A stretch of 64,000 nucleotides of DNA, from positions 36,594 to 100,593 of IMG/VR virus record IMGVR_UViG_3300020810_001160, one strand, 5' to 3'. A program made the position numbers and the translations under genes. Of the stretch, positions 37,444 to 46,062 are shown in pieces. The stretch is from a virus. The notes under the pieces were generated by a model. That model was not told the DNA's origin. It did no database searches and was given only the letters and a program-made list of their open reading frames with translations. Position 1 is the first letter of the stretch. Every line of letters begins with the position of its first letter.

Positions 37444-38047
37444 TATAAGAGATGTACTGTATTGGATGGATGCCATCAGACAATCTGATGACAGATATCG
37501 TACATTAGAAAGTTTCTGGAAAGGGCAGATCAACAGCAAAGTATGGCTGATTGACAACTTAAAGAATTATTTTCAAAGAGTACCGTACGAGATATTGATA
37601 TGTGGGGGTTGGAATGGAGTAATGTCAACATTATTGTTTAATAGTGAATTGGATATAGCAAGAGTAACATCAATGGATAAAGATCCTACTTGTGAGTCCA
37701 TAGCAAATACAATGAACAAAGAGTATGAAATACGCAGTCAATTTAAAGCAATCACTATGGATATGTTAGAGTATAGAAACTATCACAAACACAATTTGAT
37801 CATCAACACTGCTTGTGAGCATATGTCAAAAGAAGAATATGCCGAATGGATTTCATTACTGCCAAACAACACAAAAATTATAATACAGAGCAATAACTAT
37901 TTTGATCACAAAGAACACGTGAATTGTAAAGCAAGTTTAGAAGAATTTGAAAAAGATTGCGGATTAACTGTAAAATTTTCTGCTGAATTACCAACAGAAA
38001 AATACAAACGATTTATGATAATAGGAGCAAAAAATGATAATGACTAA
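37433..38047 (+). CDS. Class I SAM-dependent methyltransferase-like protein
   Basis: A 204-residue protein with a Rossmann-type SAM-binding pattern: 'YEILICGGWNGVMSTLLF' (motif I, about 50-67), 'RVTSMDKDPTCESIA' (motif II, acidic residue for the ribose) and 'HNLIINTACEHMSKEEYAEWISLLPNN' (motif IV/post-motif region). The target is unknown; small-molecule or sugar methylation would fit the neighbourhood. The start is TTG at 37433, supported by GGAG (37422-37425) seven bases upstream and by overlap with the previous stop; the first in-frame ATG is 33 bases later, at 37466. Confidence is moderate because motif I is slightly unusual (CGGWNG). Confidence 0.62.
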   Translation: MRINIRDVLYWMDAIRQSDDRYRTLESFWKGQINSKVWLIDNLKNYFQRVPYEILICGGWNGVMSTLLFNSELDIARVTSMDKDPTCESIANTMNKEYEIRSQFKAITMDMLEYRNYHKHNLIINTACEHMSKEEYAEWISLLPNNTKIIIQSNNYFDHKEHVNCKASLEEFEKDCGLTVKFSAELPTEKYKRFMIIGAKNDND

Positions 38048-38738
38048 CAAAGACATTGAAGAATATCATAATATCGGATTAGACACAGCAACAAAAGTTT
38101 TTAACAGATTTAAAGATGGCACATTGCCTTGGCTTGAACTAGACTTAGATTTTGGTGCGTACACAAATCATACAGAGTTTGCAAAAATTGAACCTTACTA
38201 TGTGCCGCACAGAGAAGATGAAACGCACAAAGGATGGGAAAGTTGTTGTCTTCATGGATTAGACATAGACAAAACCAGAGTGGCAAAGGAATACGGCTAT
38301 GATGATGAATTAAATGCTCCATACAAATGGACAGAACTTTCGGAGTTGACTCCAAATGCTAAACAGTTTTGGGACAAGTTTCCAGCAGAAAAATACAGCA
38401 GAATAAGATTTATGAAATTAAATCCAGGAGGAAAAATAGATTGGCACAATGACGATCCTGGAACACCGTTGCCAGAAGATTTATGCGAACATCTTATTCC
38501 CATTAATGTAGCAGTGATTAATCCAGGAATGTGTTATATGGAAATAGAAGATCATGGCATAGTACCTTGGAAACACGGCAAAGTATTTTTGATTAATATT
38601 TTAAAAAATCATACAGTGGTTAACAATGCTAATGTGGAAAGAATACACATGATTGCTCAAGCACATATAGGCAATCATAGAAAACAATTTAATGAGTTAC
38701 TTGAAAGGAGTTTAGAGAAAAATGGCATTTCAATTTGA
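38034..38738 (+). CDS. Fe(II)/2-oxoglutarate dioxygenase (Asp/Asn-hydroxylase-like)
   Basis: A 234-residue protein with the double-stranded beta-helix pattern of aspartyl/asparaginyl beta-hydroxylase-like dioxygenases: 'RFMKLNPGGKIDWHNDDPG' gives H138-x-D140, and 'NILKNHTVVNNANVERIHMI' gives the distal H193 and the oxoglutarate-binding arginine about eleven residues later. The reaction would be hydroxylation or desaturation of an amino-acid side chain, peptide or small molecule. Start: ATG at 38034 with AGGAG six bases upstream; a second ATG lies six bases on. It overlaps its neighbours at both ends, so it is co-expressed with the methyltransferase and the radical-SAM genes. Confidence 0.7.
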   Translation: MIMTNKDIEEYHNIGLDTATKVFNRFKDGTLPWLELDLDFGAYTNHTEFAKIEPYYVPHREDETHKGWESCCLHGLDIDKTRVAKEYGYDDELNAPYKWTELSELTPNAKQFWDKFPAEKYSRIRFMKLNPGGKIDWHNDDPGTPLPEDLCEHLIPINVAVINPGMCYMEIEDHGIVPWKHGKVFLINILKNHTVVNNANVERIHMIAQAHIGNHRKQFNELLERSLEKNGISI

Positions 38739-40110
38739 CGCACAAAACAAGAAGCACGATATAATTTTTATTTTGGAAACTAATTTCCATCAGATAAAGA
38801 ATGCTTCTGCTAAAGAACTGATACAAAATATTGCTGAATATCAAATAGGCAAACTTAATACTATGGGTTATGATGTTATGATATCCTTGGCAGAAGATTC
38901 TACACTTGCTAAAGCAGTTGACAAATATGATTATGCTGTGGTGTACAGTGCCGACACAGAGTTTCAAGGTGGTGCTTTTTTTAAACATTTACACAAACTT
39001 ATTGAACAGGATTTTTATATAGCAGGACATATTTTAGATCGTAAAGAAGGCTATTACGAACTGCATGAACAATGTTATGTTATTAATTTAAAAAAACACA
39101 AAGAATTTGAATGTCCTCCTATAGGAGAAATGAAGCGAGATGCCAAACATTTCACATCAGAGCCAATAAGAAGTGAAGAAAACTTTCACGATGATTATAC
39201 TCCTTTATGGATCAAGCCAGGAACAGAGTTAAAAAACTATACTCATAAGTGGCACGGTTGGAACATTATCACAGTCGCTTTGGACAATAAAGAAAATATT
39301 ATTGTGTTTGATGAAGATATTCGTCTAAGTAAACGATGTTACTATGCTAAACACGAAACAGATTTTATAGAACACAGCAAACAAATATATAAAAAATATA
39401 ATCAAAGTGCCAACAGATTGTTTTATCCTATCAATACAGAAGAACTTCAAACAATAAGCATAGCAGGTAATATAAAACAATTAATAATTCCTGCCAGCGG
39501 ATTTAACTGGTTAAAATATTTAGAAAAATATGGATATGATGAAGATACAGAAGTGATATTTTATGATTATAATCCAAATGCTTTATTCTATATGGAAGAA
39601 ACTATAAAAAATTTTGATGGAGGAGACTATCATAAATTTTTAAAGTCTAAAAATAGACACAAAACGCCTGACTGGTTAAACTCTAAATTAGAAATTGCTG
39701 AACATTTTCAAACAATCAGTCATCTATGGCACATAAAATCAAAAATAAAATTTAATTTTATCGAATGTGATTTATTAAATGAATTCACAATAAAACCTAA
39801 AAATCATAGCAACGTGATTTTACACATCAGTAACATATTTGGTTATGAACCTACTGTACCTTTTGTGCCTACTAAACAGAGAATAATGCAACAAAATCAA
39901 CTTATAAAACATCTTAAAGAAAAATATAATAAAATTCAGTTAATAGTTTCACAACACGCATGGGCAGGATTTGTTGAATATGATATAGATGCAGGACCAA
40001 TTGAAAAATTTTATGAAGTTGATTTAGAAAGTTTAAAAGCACCTATGTGGAGATTTGGAACAGAATGGAAAACACCAAAAGATTCAATGGAGGAACATGA
40101 CGAAGAATAG
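38722..40110 (+). CDS. Two-domain protein: GT-like N-half and methyltransferase-like C-half
   Basis: A 462-residue protein that I do not recognise as a family. The N-terminal 200 residues begin with 'DIIFILETNFHQIKN' and hold 'YAVVYSADTEFQGGAFFKHLHKLIEQDFYIAGHIL', like a GT-A-type strand with a D-x-E site, then 'YVINLKKHKEF'. After a short linker, about 250-420 has 'KQLIIPASGFNWLKYLEKYG', 'EVIFYDYNPNALFYMEETI' and 'NVILHISNIFGYEPTVPFVP', the order of SAM motif I, acidic motif II and motif IV of a class I methyltransferase. A fused glycosyl/methyl-transferase is inferred. It overlaps the next gene by 14 bases. Confidence 0.55.
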   Translation: MAFQFDAQNKKHDIIFILETNFHQIKNASAKELIQNIAEYQIGKLNTMGYDVMISLAEDSTLAKAVDKYDYAVVYSADTEFQGGAFFKHLHKLIEQDFYIAGHILDRKEGYYELHEQCYVINLKKHKEFECPPIGEMKRDAKHFTSEPIRSEENFHDDYTPLWIKPGTELKNYTHKWHGWNIITVALDNKENIIVFDEDIRLSKRCYYAKHETDFIEHSKQIYKKYNQSANRLFYPINTEELQTISIAGNIKQLIIPASGFNWLKYLEKYGYDEDTEVIFYDYNPNALFYMEETIKNFDGGDYHKFLKSKNRHKTPDWLNSKLEIAEHFQTISHLWHIKSKIKFNFIECDLLNEFTIKPKNHSNVILHISNIFGYEPTVPFVPTKQRIMQQNQLIKHLKEKYNKIQLIVSQHAWAGFVEYDIDAGPIEKFYEVDLESLKAPMWRFGTEWKTPKDSMEEHDEE

Positions 40111-41365
40111 TTGTACATTTTGTATGCACCCTTTTACGGGTTTGGCTACTAGAGAAGATGGCGCTATAAAAGTTTGCTGTCGTAGTCTTCCTATTGGCAA
40201 TATAAAAGATATGAGTTTAGAAGAAGCATGGAACTCAGACAAAATGAAAGAAGTAAGACGTCAAGTATTAAATGATGAACGTCCAGATGTGTGCGAACCT
40301 TGTTTTTATTTAGAAGATCAAGGTGTGCAAAGTTTACGTCAGCGACACATCACAGATGCTTCTCCAGAAAGCAGAATTAATTTATATCCAGATGTATTGG
40401 ATAAATTGGCAGATGATTATTCAATGCCGTTTGAGTTACCCACAATAGAAATTAAAATTAATAATCTTTGTAATTTAAAATGTCGTATGTGTAATCCTTT
40501 GGATTCTACACAATGGAAAGATTGGAATGCCATTGTGGATCATTACAAAAAAGAAGGCAACTATCTTGTGGATGCTGTGGAAAGTTTAGGACTTACACGA
40601 GCACCGTATGTGGGAATATTTGAAGACAAGGATCATTTTTGGGATAATTTGGAAAAACTATTACCACACTTTAAACGTGTTGAATTTGCAGGCGGAGAAC
40701 CTCTAATGGATCCTGTGCATTATAAAATATTAGACTTACTGTCTAAGAATGGAAAAAACATCGAAATAAAATATGCTACTAATGGTACAACACTGGGCAT
40801 CAAAGGTGGTAGAACTGTACACGATTATTGGCCCAAGTTTAAAAGTGTGGCTGTGAATGTTAGCATAGACGGGTTACACGATGTTTATGAATATATTAGA
40901 GGTAACGGTAAATTTTCAGATGTAGAATATAACATTAAAGAAATGAAAAAAATACCCACAGTAAGTAGAATAGTAGGAGCATTCACAGTACAAGCCAACA
41001 ACATATTACAAATAGACAAAGTGATAGACTATTTCTTACGTGAAATGAAGATTGTGTTTTATAGTCACAGAGTAAACTACCCAAGAGCACTGTCGGCACA
41101 GGTACTGCCCAAAGTATTAAAAGATCAAGTGATTGCTAAACTGGAAGCAATGAAACCTCGCATAAAAGATTACGACATAGTCAAAGAGCACCCTGTTTTA
41201 GAAAAGATCACACAACAACAAATACAAGACAATATAAACTTTTTACAAGCCAAAGACCTACATCAGTATTGGCAAGATTGTATAGACTTCAATAGAAAAC
41301 TTGATCTTACACGAAACCAAGGACCATTTGAAAAGATTAATCCGGAGTTTCAAGATTATGTTTAA
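40097..41365 (+). CDS. N-twitch radical SAM protein
   Basis: A 422-residue radical-SAM protein of the type with an auxiliary cysteine domain placed before the SAM domain. N-terminal cysteines: C6, C9, C27, C28, C66 and C69, in 'CTFCMHPFTGLATREDGAIKVCC..LPIGNI' and 'VCEPC'. The SAM-cluster motif is C125-x3-C129-x2-C132 (CNLKCRMC), followed by 'VEFAGGEPLMDP' (GGEP). This matches the layout known as 'twitch domain-containing radical SAM protein', common in marine phages and bacteria. The ATG at 40097 was chosen over one at 40055 because the SPASM/twitch cysteines begin right there and GGAGG is at 40089-40093. It overlaps the next gene by eight bases. Confidence 0.85.
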   Translation: MTKNSCTFCMHPFTGLATREDGAIKVCCRSLPIGNIKDMSLEEAWNSDKMKEVRRQVLNDERPDVCEPCFYLEDQGVQSLRQRHITDASPESRINLYPDVLDKLADDYSMPFELPTIEIKINNLCNLKCRMCNPLDSTQWKDWNAIVDHYKKEGNYLVDAVESLGLTRAPYVGIFEDKDHFWDNLEKLLPHFKRVEFAGGEPLMDPVHYKILDLLSKNGKNIEIKYATNGTTLGIKGGRTVHDYWPKFKSVAVNVSIDGLHDVYEYIRGNGKFSDVEYNIKEMKKIPTVSRIVGAFTVQANNILQIDKVIDYFLREMKIVFYSHRVNYPRALSAQVLPKVLKDQVIAKLEAMKPRIKDYDIVKEHPVLEKITQQQIQDNINFLQAKDLHQYWQDCIDFNRKLDLTRNQGPFEKINPEFQDYV

Positions 41366-42254
41366 AGTAGAACATTTATATCCACACATACAACAAAGTG
41401 TCAAAGTGGAATGGAATCTTGGCAAACGATGCAACTATGATTGCTCATATTGTCCTGCGGTGATTCATGACAATACCAGTCCGCACACCGACATTGAAAT
41501 ATTGAAACGTGCTGTGGATGAATTGGCCAAAATTAAAAACACAAGAATAAGTTTCACAGGTGGAGAACCTTGTGTACATCCAAAAATTTTAGAACTGCTG
41601 GAGTATGCTAAACCAAAAGTGACTTGGCTGAATGTTACCACCAATGGTACCAGAACAGCAGAATTTTACACAGACATTTTGGACAGATTGATCAACCATA
41701 TTGTGTTCTCTATACACTTTGAATATGATCATCAAAAGGTGATAGAAACCGTTTTAAACGTCTCACAGCAAACAAAAAATAAAAATATACTTGCACACGT
41801 AATGATGTTGCCAGGGCATTTAAACGACGTCTCTGACGCTTGTAGACGCCTAAAAGAAGCAGGTATTAACTATGCACTGCGTCCAATTCGCTGGACTGAA
41901 ACACACGATATTTTTGAGGATATGGAACGTTATTCTGAAGAAGAAAAACAGTTTTTGGTAACAGAAAATCACACACCACCACACAACACATTGATAGATG
42001 AAACTGAATCCTGCAACACCAATGATCTACTGATTGAGAAAACAAATCAATTCAAGGATTGGAAATGCAATGCCGGATTAGAAAGTTTAATGATTAATTG
42101 GGACGGTGAGGTTCACAGAGCCACTTGTAGAGTGGGCGGACCTATCGGCAACATTTATGAAGGCACTTTTGTTCAACCTAAAGAAGCAATTACTTGCACT
42201 AGACAATGGTGTACCTGCGCCGCAGATATCAACATAACAAAAATTAAAGTTTAA
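41358..42254 (+). CDS. Radical SAM protein (CX3CX2C), paralogue of 35379 gene
   Basis: A 298-residue radical-SAM enzyme with C25-x3-C29-x2-C32 (CNYDCSYC) and 'RISFTGGEPCVHPKIL'. The C-terminus has 'DWKCNAGLESLMINWDGEVHRATCRVGGPIGNI' and 'CTRQWCTCAADI', an auxiliary-cluster pattern close to the genes at 35379 and (minus strand) 42244-43206. ATG at 41358 was chosen (overlap with the previous stop, GGAG at 41344-41347) over an ATG at 41301 inside the preceding gene. The gene is the last on this plus-strand run and converges with the next gene, overlapping it by 11 bases at the stops. The substrate is unknown. Confidence 0.84.
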   Translation: MFKVEHLYPHIQQSVKVEWNLGKRCNYDCSYCPAVIHDNTSPHTDIEILKRAVDELAKIKNTRISFTGGEPCVHPKILELLEYAKPKVTWLNVTTNGTRTAEFYTDILDRLINHIVFSIHFEYDHQKVIETVLNVSQQTKNKNILAHVMMLPGHLNDVSDACRRLKEAGINYALRPIRWTETHDIFEDMERYSEEEKQFLVTENHTPPHNTLIDETESCNTNDLLIEKTNQFKDWKCNAGLESLMINWDGEVHRATCRVGGPIGNIYEGTFVQPKEAITCTRQWCTCAADINITKIKV

Positions 42255-43206
42255 ATTTATCCAACAAACTTTCAGGCTGACACATACAGGTGTTGCGTTT
42301 GTCACAGATTTTAGGTTTAATATCAGGATTGAATTTGTTCACAAAATCTTTATCATATATGTTGTAGTTTTCAAACAGTCTTGTTCTACAAGCACCTGTG
42401 ATTGTACCAGCAGGATCAATCATCATACTGTCCACGCCAATATTACACTGCCAACCAAAAAAATCATTCTGTTTGTTTAGCACTAGCCAATTACGATTCA
42501 CAGTTTTAATTTTGCCATCTGCAAATTTAACTTTAGGATTATCTTTTAGATGCATTCTATTTTTCCATATGTGCCACAAACTGGGTCTTCTTTTTGTTGG
42601 CTTGGCAACATATGCTCTTTGTTCTTCTGTGTAATTGATAGTTTCGTGCATCACTTCCATGGCACTGATAAACCAACTGTGTTTGCTTTTTTTGAACTGT
42701 TCAATTAGATCCAAACAGGTATTCCAAGCAGTGGGATCCATCAACACCATCACATTGGGACTTCTACCTATGCGATGCAGTGTGTCTGCCACTTCAATAA
42801 AGTGTGGCACATCTATCTGTTTCCAATGAGCACTCAACAATATTTTGTCAAACACTGTGCCAAACTTTTCCCACCAACGCACAGTTCTACTGCCGTTGGA
42901 ACTGATTGTGATGTATGAAGGAATTGTTTTTCGTATCTCAGTAACAAACTCTCCCAACTTGGGCCACAGCGTGGGTTCGCCTCCCACTATGTGCAATTCT
43001 AATTTCTTTTTGCCTATCTTCTTGTACTGTTCAAATAGATGTTTAAAATTTAACACCAATTGTTCCATGTCATCAGTCCAACGATGTGTGCCTTCGTGTG
43101 ATCCTTTAAAGCAATACCAACAAGAATAGTTACAGGTATTACCTATCATAAACTCTACACGCAATATATCTTTGGGCTGTGGATTGAATACTTGTACTAT
43201 GTTCAT
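42244..43206 (-). CDS. Radical SAM protein (CX3CX2C), paralogue on minus strand
   Basis: A 320-residue radical-SAM enzyme, third member of the subgroup with the genes at 35379 and 41358. C25-x3-C29-x2-C32 (CNYSCWYC) lies in 'MIGNTCNYSCWYCFKGSHEGTHRW'; 'ELHIVGGEPTLWPKLGEF' is the GGEP motif. C-terminal 'GWQCNIGVDSMMIDPAGTITGACR' and 'CDKRNTCMCQPES' bring auxiliary cysteines. Opening strands 'ILRVEFMIGN' match 'KVEWNLGK' and 'NVSWILGR' of the paralogues. It overlaps the upstream radical-SAM gene by four bases (ATGA). A dedicated role next to an N-twitch partner is suggested, since both strands show an N-twitch gene followed by this type. Confidence 0.84.
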   Translation of the reverse strand: MNIVQVFNPQPKDILRVEFMIGNTCNYSCWYCFKGSHEGTHRWTDDMEQLVLNFKHLFEQYKKIGKKKLELHIVGGEPTLWPKLGEFVTEIRKTIPSYITISSNGSRTVRWWEKFGTVFDKILLSAHWKQIDVPHFIEVADTLHRIGRSPNVMVLMDPTAWNTCLDLIEQFKKSKHSWFISAMEVMHETINYTEEQRAYVAKPTKRRPSLWHIWKNRMHLKDNPKVKFADGKIKTVNRNWLVLNKQNDFFGWQCNIGVDSMMIDPAGTITGACRTRLFENYNIYDKDFVNKFNPDIKPKICDKRNTCMCQPESLLDKFKL

Positions 43207-44621
43207 AACAAATGAGCCAACTCAGGAAAAACTGATTTAGCATCAACTCCTCTAATAGCATCTAATTTTGTTACATATTCCTTGAACCCTGGCAATAAGA
43301 ATGAGTGATCATTTTCGTTCATGTGTTTTAACACAGCCTCCCAACGTCTCCATCCATAAGGATTTGTTTTCCAGAAATTGTCATCCTGTCTGTAGTTTTG
43401 CCACAGCCAATCCTTAAATTCCATAAAACGCTGTTCAACTTCTTGTTTGTCTTCCTTGGGCAATATCTGTATGCTTAAGAATGTAGGAATGTACAGTAGG
43501 TGCATATTGACCAATCCGCCACCCATCTGTACTCCGCCAGGCACTGTGCCTGCATTTAATTTTTTAAAACCGCTCTGCACCTTCCACTTCATAAAGTCTG
43601 GCAAGTGTTTCACATTGAATATCTGTATGGCTGTTGCCAAACTGGTTTGTATATTGTCTGGTGTGTTGTCCAACATATGTAAATTCTTTTCCACTGTGTC
43701 CCAGTTGGTAGGAAAACGTATGTACTCATCACGTTTGCCCATGGCGTCCATACTCACAGCAAACTTAACTTTTTTAAATTTACTCCACAGTTCAATCAAA
43801 TCTTCATCTACCAATATACCATTTGAATTGTATCGCAATAATATCTTGTCTTGATAGCCTTGACGTATGATCTCTTCTATGAACTGTTTGTGTTCACGAA
43901 TCATCAAAGGTTCGCCACCGGCAAAGTAAACCTGTTTCAAGTTGGGAATCTGCTTGTACATCTCTTCCCAAAACTCAGGCTTCTCATGCCAGAAGTTGTT
44001 GAATTCTTTTTTGTCCCATTGCAGTTGTTGTTTAACATCTTTATTCTGTAATTGTGGCATCAACTGTTGCCAATCCTTAACCCATTTTGAACTGTCGTGC
44101 GGTGAACACATCACACATTTGATATTACAAGTGTGTCCCAATCTTAAATCCAAGTACATCAACTGTTCAGGCACTGTGCCATCTTCTTTGGTTTGACGTA
44201 TCAGTTCAGGAATGTCCACACCGTCCTTGTACCATGTGCCTGTTTCCCATATGCGTTTTGAAACTACTCCAACCTTTTCTTCTTGAAAACATTTACGACA
44301 ACTGTTAGGTATTTTACCATCCAACATTGTGGTACGCACACTTTTCATATAGTTGTTGTTCCAAGCAGTCATAGGTGTATCCTTGCCAAAGTTAGCAGGC
44401 TTGCCGTCCTCTTTTTTGACGAGGCCCACTTCGTGGTCGGAACCAGCGCCGCTGGCGTTCGCTGAACAGCACAGTCTCATATCACCATTGGGTCTAGTAG
44501 CAAAATGTATCCAAGGCAATATACAAAATGTGGAACTGCCTGCAACAGATTCTAATTCTCTCTGCCATTTGCCCAGTTCTGTGTCTTCTGGATTCATCCA
44601 GTATTCATTATGATCTGTCAT
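43203..44621 (-). CDS. N-twitch radical SAM protein with GC-rich insert
   Basis: A 472-residue N-twitch radical-SAM protein, paralogue of the 40097 gene. N-terminal auxiliary cysteines: C33 in 'STFCILPWIHFATRPNGDMRLCC' with a CC pair at 51-52, and 'SCRKCFQEE' near 110. The SAM-cluster motif CNIKCVMC is at about 165-172, followed by 'VYFAGGEPLMIREH'. Between the CC pair and 'FGKDTPMTAWNN' is an insert of about 20 residues ('SANASGAGSDHEVG...') with a DNA GC of 34 in 50 bases, far above the window. The last 60 residues include 'NPYGWRRWEAVL' and 'FPELAHLL'. It overlaps the SGNH hydrolase stop by 14 bases. Confidence 0.84.
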   Translation of the reverse strand: MTDHNEYWMNPEDTELGKWQRELESVAGSSTFCILPWIHFATRPNGDMRLCCSANASGAGSDHEVGLVKKEDGKPANFGKDTPMTAWNNNYMKSVRTTMLDGKIPNSCRKCFQEEKVGVVSKRIWETGTWYKDGVDIPELIRQTKEDGTVPEQLMYLDLRLGHTCNIKCVMCSPHDSSKWVKDWQQLMPQLQNKDVKQQLQWDKKEFNNFWHEKPEFWEEMYKQIPNLKQVYFAGGEPLMIREHKQFIEEIIRQGYQDKILLRYNSNGILVDEDLIELWSKFKKVKFAVSMDAMGKRDEYIRFPTNWDTVEKNLHMLDNTPDNIQTSLATAIQIFNVKHLPDFMKWKVQSGFKKLNAGTVPGGVQMGGGLVNMHLLYIPTFLSIQILPKEDKQEVEQRFMEFKDWLWQNYRQDDNFWKTNPYGWRRWEAVLKHMNENDHSFLLPGFKEYVTKLDAIRGVDAKSVFPELAHLL

Positions 44622-45231
44622 TTAGTATCCTATACATTTTGTCACTTAATAATTGATTACTTTCAATACCAGGGTGTAAATCGTCTGTGGCTTTGTCCAC
44701 ATATTCTATTCCGCTGTTGTAATAATTTTGAATATCTATAAAATCCAATTTGTGTGTGTCTAATTCTTTAGGCGTTGCAGGATAATGAATATATTTTACA
44801 CCTTGTTTTTGTAGATGCAAATCTGCGTGATGAATATGTAGCCAACTTTTCATAGCATAATCTTTTTCACTCAAATATTCTGCCCATTTTCTTTCTTGAT
44901 GTGTTTTTGCCCAAGGACCCAATCTATCTCTAAAGAATGGATATTTGTATGATACTGTAAACAACATATCTCTAACGTAATGAGTCCACATCACAACCAC
45001 AGTGTCGCCCCATTTATAATCGTATTTTAATATATTGTACATAATTTCTGTATTGCTGGATCCAGGAAAAGATTCATTCACCAGTTCGCAATTTAATTTT
45101 TCTGCCAACAATGCCGCCCAACCCATTTTACTTGGTTGTAAACTGTGTAATTTGTCAAACAGCCAATTACGACAGTCAGGTAATCCTGTGCCATAAGTGT
45201 AAGAACATCCGAAAGTGATTAATCTTGACAT
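44608..45231 (-). CDS. SGNH/GDSL-type hydrolase
   Basis: A 207-residue SGNH-family hydrolase. Block I is 'LITFGCSYTYG' (catalytic Ser10), with a 'GSSNTEIMYNIL' block II/III-like stretch (Gly, Asn) and block V 'ATDDLHPGIESNQLLSD' (Asp and His of the triad). The family removes acyl or ester groups from sugars, lipids and small molecules, so here it could trim an O-acyl group in the same pathway. Start: ATG at 45231 with GGGGAG seven bases upstream, preferred over the ATG at 45246 that lies in the previous gene. It overlaps the PP-loop gene by 13 bases. There is no signal peptide, so it is cytoplasmic. Confidence 0.74.
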   Translation of the reverse strand: MSRLITFGCSYTYGTGLPDCRNWLFDKLHSLQPSKMGWAALLAEKLNCELVNESFPGSSNTEIMYNILKYDYKWGDTVVVMWTHYVRDMLFTVSYKYPFFRDRLGPWAKTHQERKWAEYLSEKDYAMKSWLHIHHADLHLQKQGVKYIHYPATPKELDTHKLDFIDIQNYYNSGIEYVDKATDDLHPGIESNQLLSDKMYRILNDRS

Positions 45232-46040
45232 TTGCTTACTCCCCATTCTCGTTCTTTACACCAAAAACATTTACCACACACTGGCACGGGCGACCCTGGA
45301 ACATATGTCTTGTAATCTAAGTCTCCAAAGATTTCAGGATATGTTTCTCGGTCACCTTCGCAACTGCGTGTAAGATTGAATAGGTCCATTATGCCTAATT
45401 TTTTATATTGAGCAACTATCCAATCTTTTTGAACATATGCGAATGGGTGACAAGCGTAGCCGCCCATGTGTGCTTTGATTAGTTTGTCTAGTGTAGCATC
45501 TGAAAGACTGTCTGCGACAACATCTCTGTCCACTAAACGTTCATCAAACTGTTTGTCTGGATTCTTGGTTACTCCGCAGTACCAAGCATCTAACTTTTCT
45601 TTATGAGCCACATACTCTGCGTGTGCTCTTAATTCTATTTGATTTCCACTTTTTAATTTTCCATATTCATCTGTGATATTGGGTCCTACCGAACCCCATT
45701 CTAAATCAGGTGCAATAAAATTCTCATGTCTTTTAAACTGTATATTTGGAAATGCTGAGGACAACCAATTGTAAACATCTAAACTGTTTTGATGTTGCCA
45801 AGGTCTGGTTTTCCAACATCTCACATTGGTAATGATGTGTACTTTGGTATCTGTTTTAAGTTGTGATACAATACTACACAACAGCACACTCATCAAGGCA
45901 CTGTCGGCTCCTCCGCTTACACTGATACCAATATTTTTCCATTTAGGAGAAAACGGAAATATAACTCCATTTATGTCGTGGAGAATATCCTTATAGGTGC
46001 TGGATTGATAAATCGACTTTATTGTTTCTAAATTAGACAT
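45219..46040 (-). CDS. QueC-like PP-loop ATPase
   Basis: A 273-residue PP-loop adenylating enzyme. The ATP-binding loop is 'GISVSGGADSALMS' (SGGxDS, about 42-47). C-terminal cysteines C227, C255, C258 and C261 ('RSCEGDRETY', 'VCGKCFWCKEREWG') follow the zinc-site pattern of QueC (7-cyano-7-deazaguanine synthase). QueC turns 7-carboxy-7-deazaguanine, the QueE product, into preQ0; QueE and FolE genes are 17 kb away in the same window. It may instead be a QueC-like enzyme recruited to a different amide or nitrile step, because it is co-operonic with radical-SAM and hydrolase genes, not with queE. Length and SGGADS differ slightly from usual QueC (about 220-240 residues, SGGxDS). Confidence 0.6.
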   Translation of the reverse strand: MSNLETIKSIYQSSTYKDILHDINGVIFPFSPKWKNIGISVSGGADSALMSVLLCSIVSQLKTDTKVHIITNVRCWKTRPWQHQNSLDVYNWLSSAFPNIQFKRHENFIAPDLEWGSVGPNITDEYGKLKSGNQIELRAHAEYVAHKEKLDAWYCGVTKNPDKQFDERLVDRDVVADSLSDATLDKLIKAHMGGYACHPFAYVQKDWIVAQYKKLGIMDLFNLTRSCEGDRETYPEIFGDLDYKTYVPGSPVPVCGKCFWCKEREWGVSKCQD

Positions 46041-46054
46041 TTTATGGACAAAGA

Positions 46055-46062
46055 TATTTATC
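46055..46062 (-). promoter_or_regulatory. Late-type box (GATAAATA) before the QueC-like gene
   Basis: On the minus strand GATAAATA ends 14 bases before the ATG at 46040, in the 65-base divergent gap. It matches the NATAAATA boxes seen before virion genes, but the spacing is shorter. Support is weak. Confidence 0.3.

Noticed and set aside
43447-43854. A 135-residue plus-strand frame
   Set aside because: Antisense to the well-supported N-twitch radical-SAM gene.
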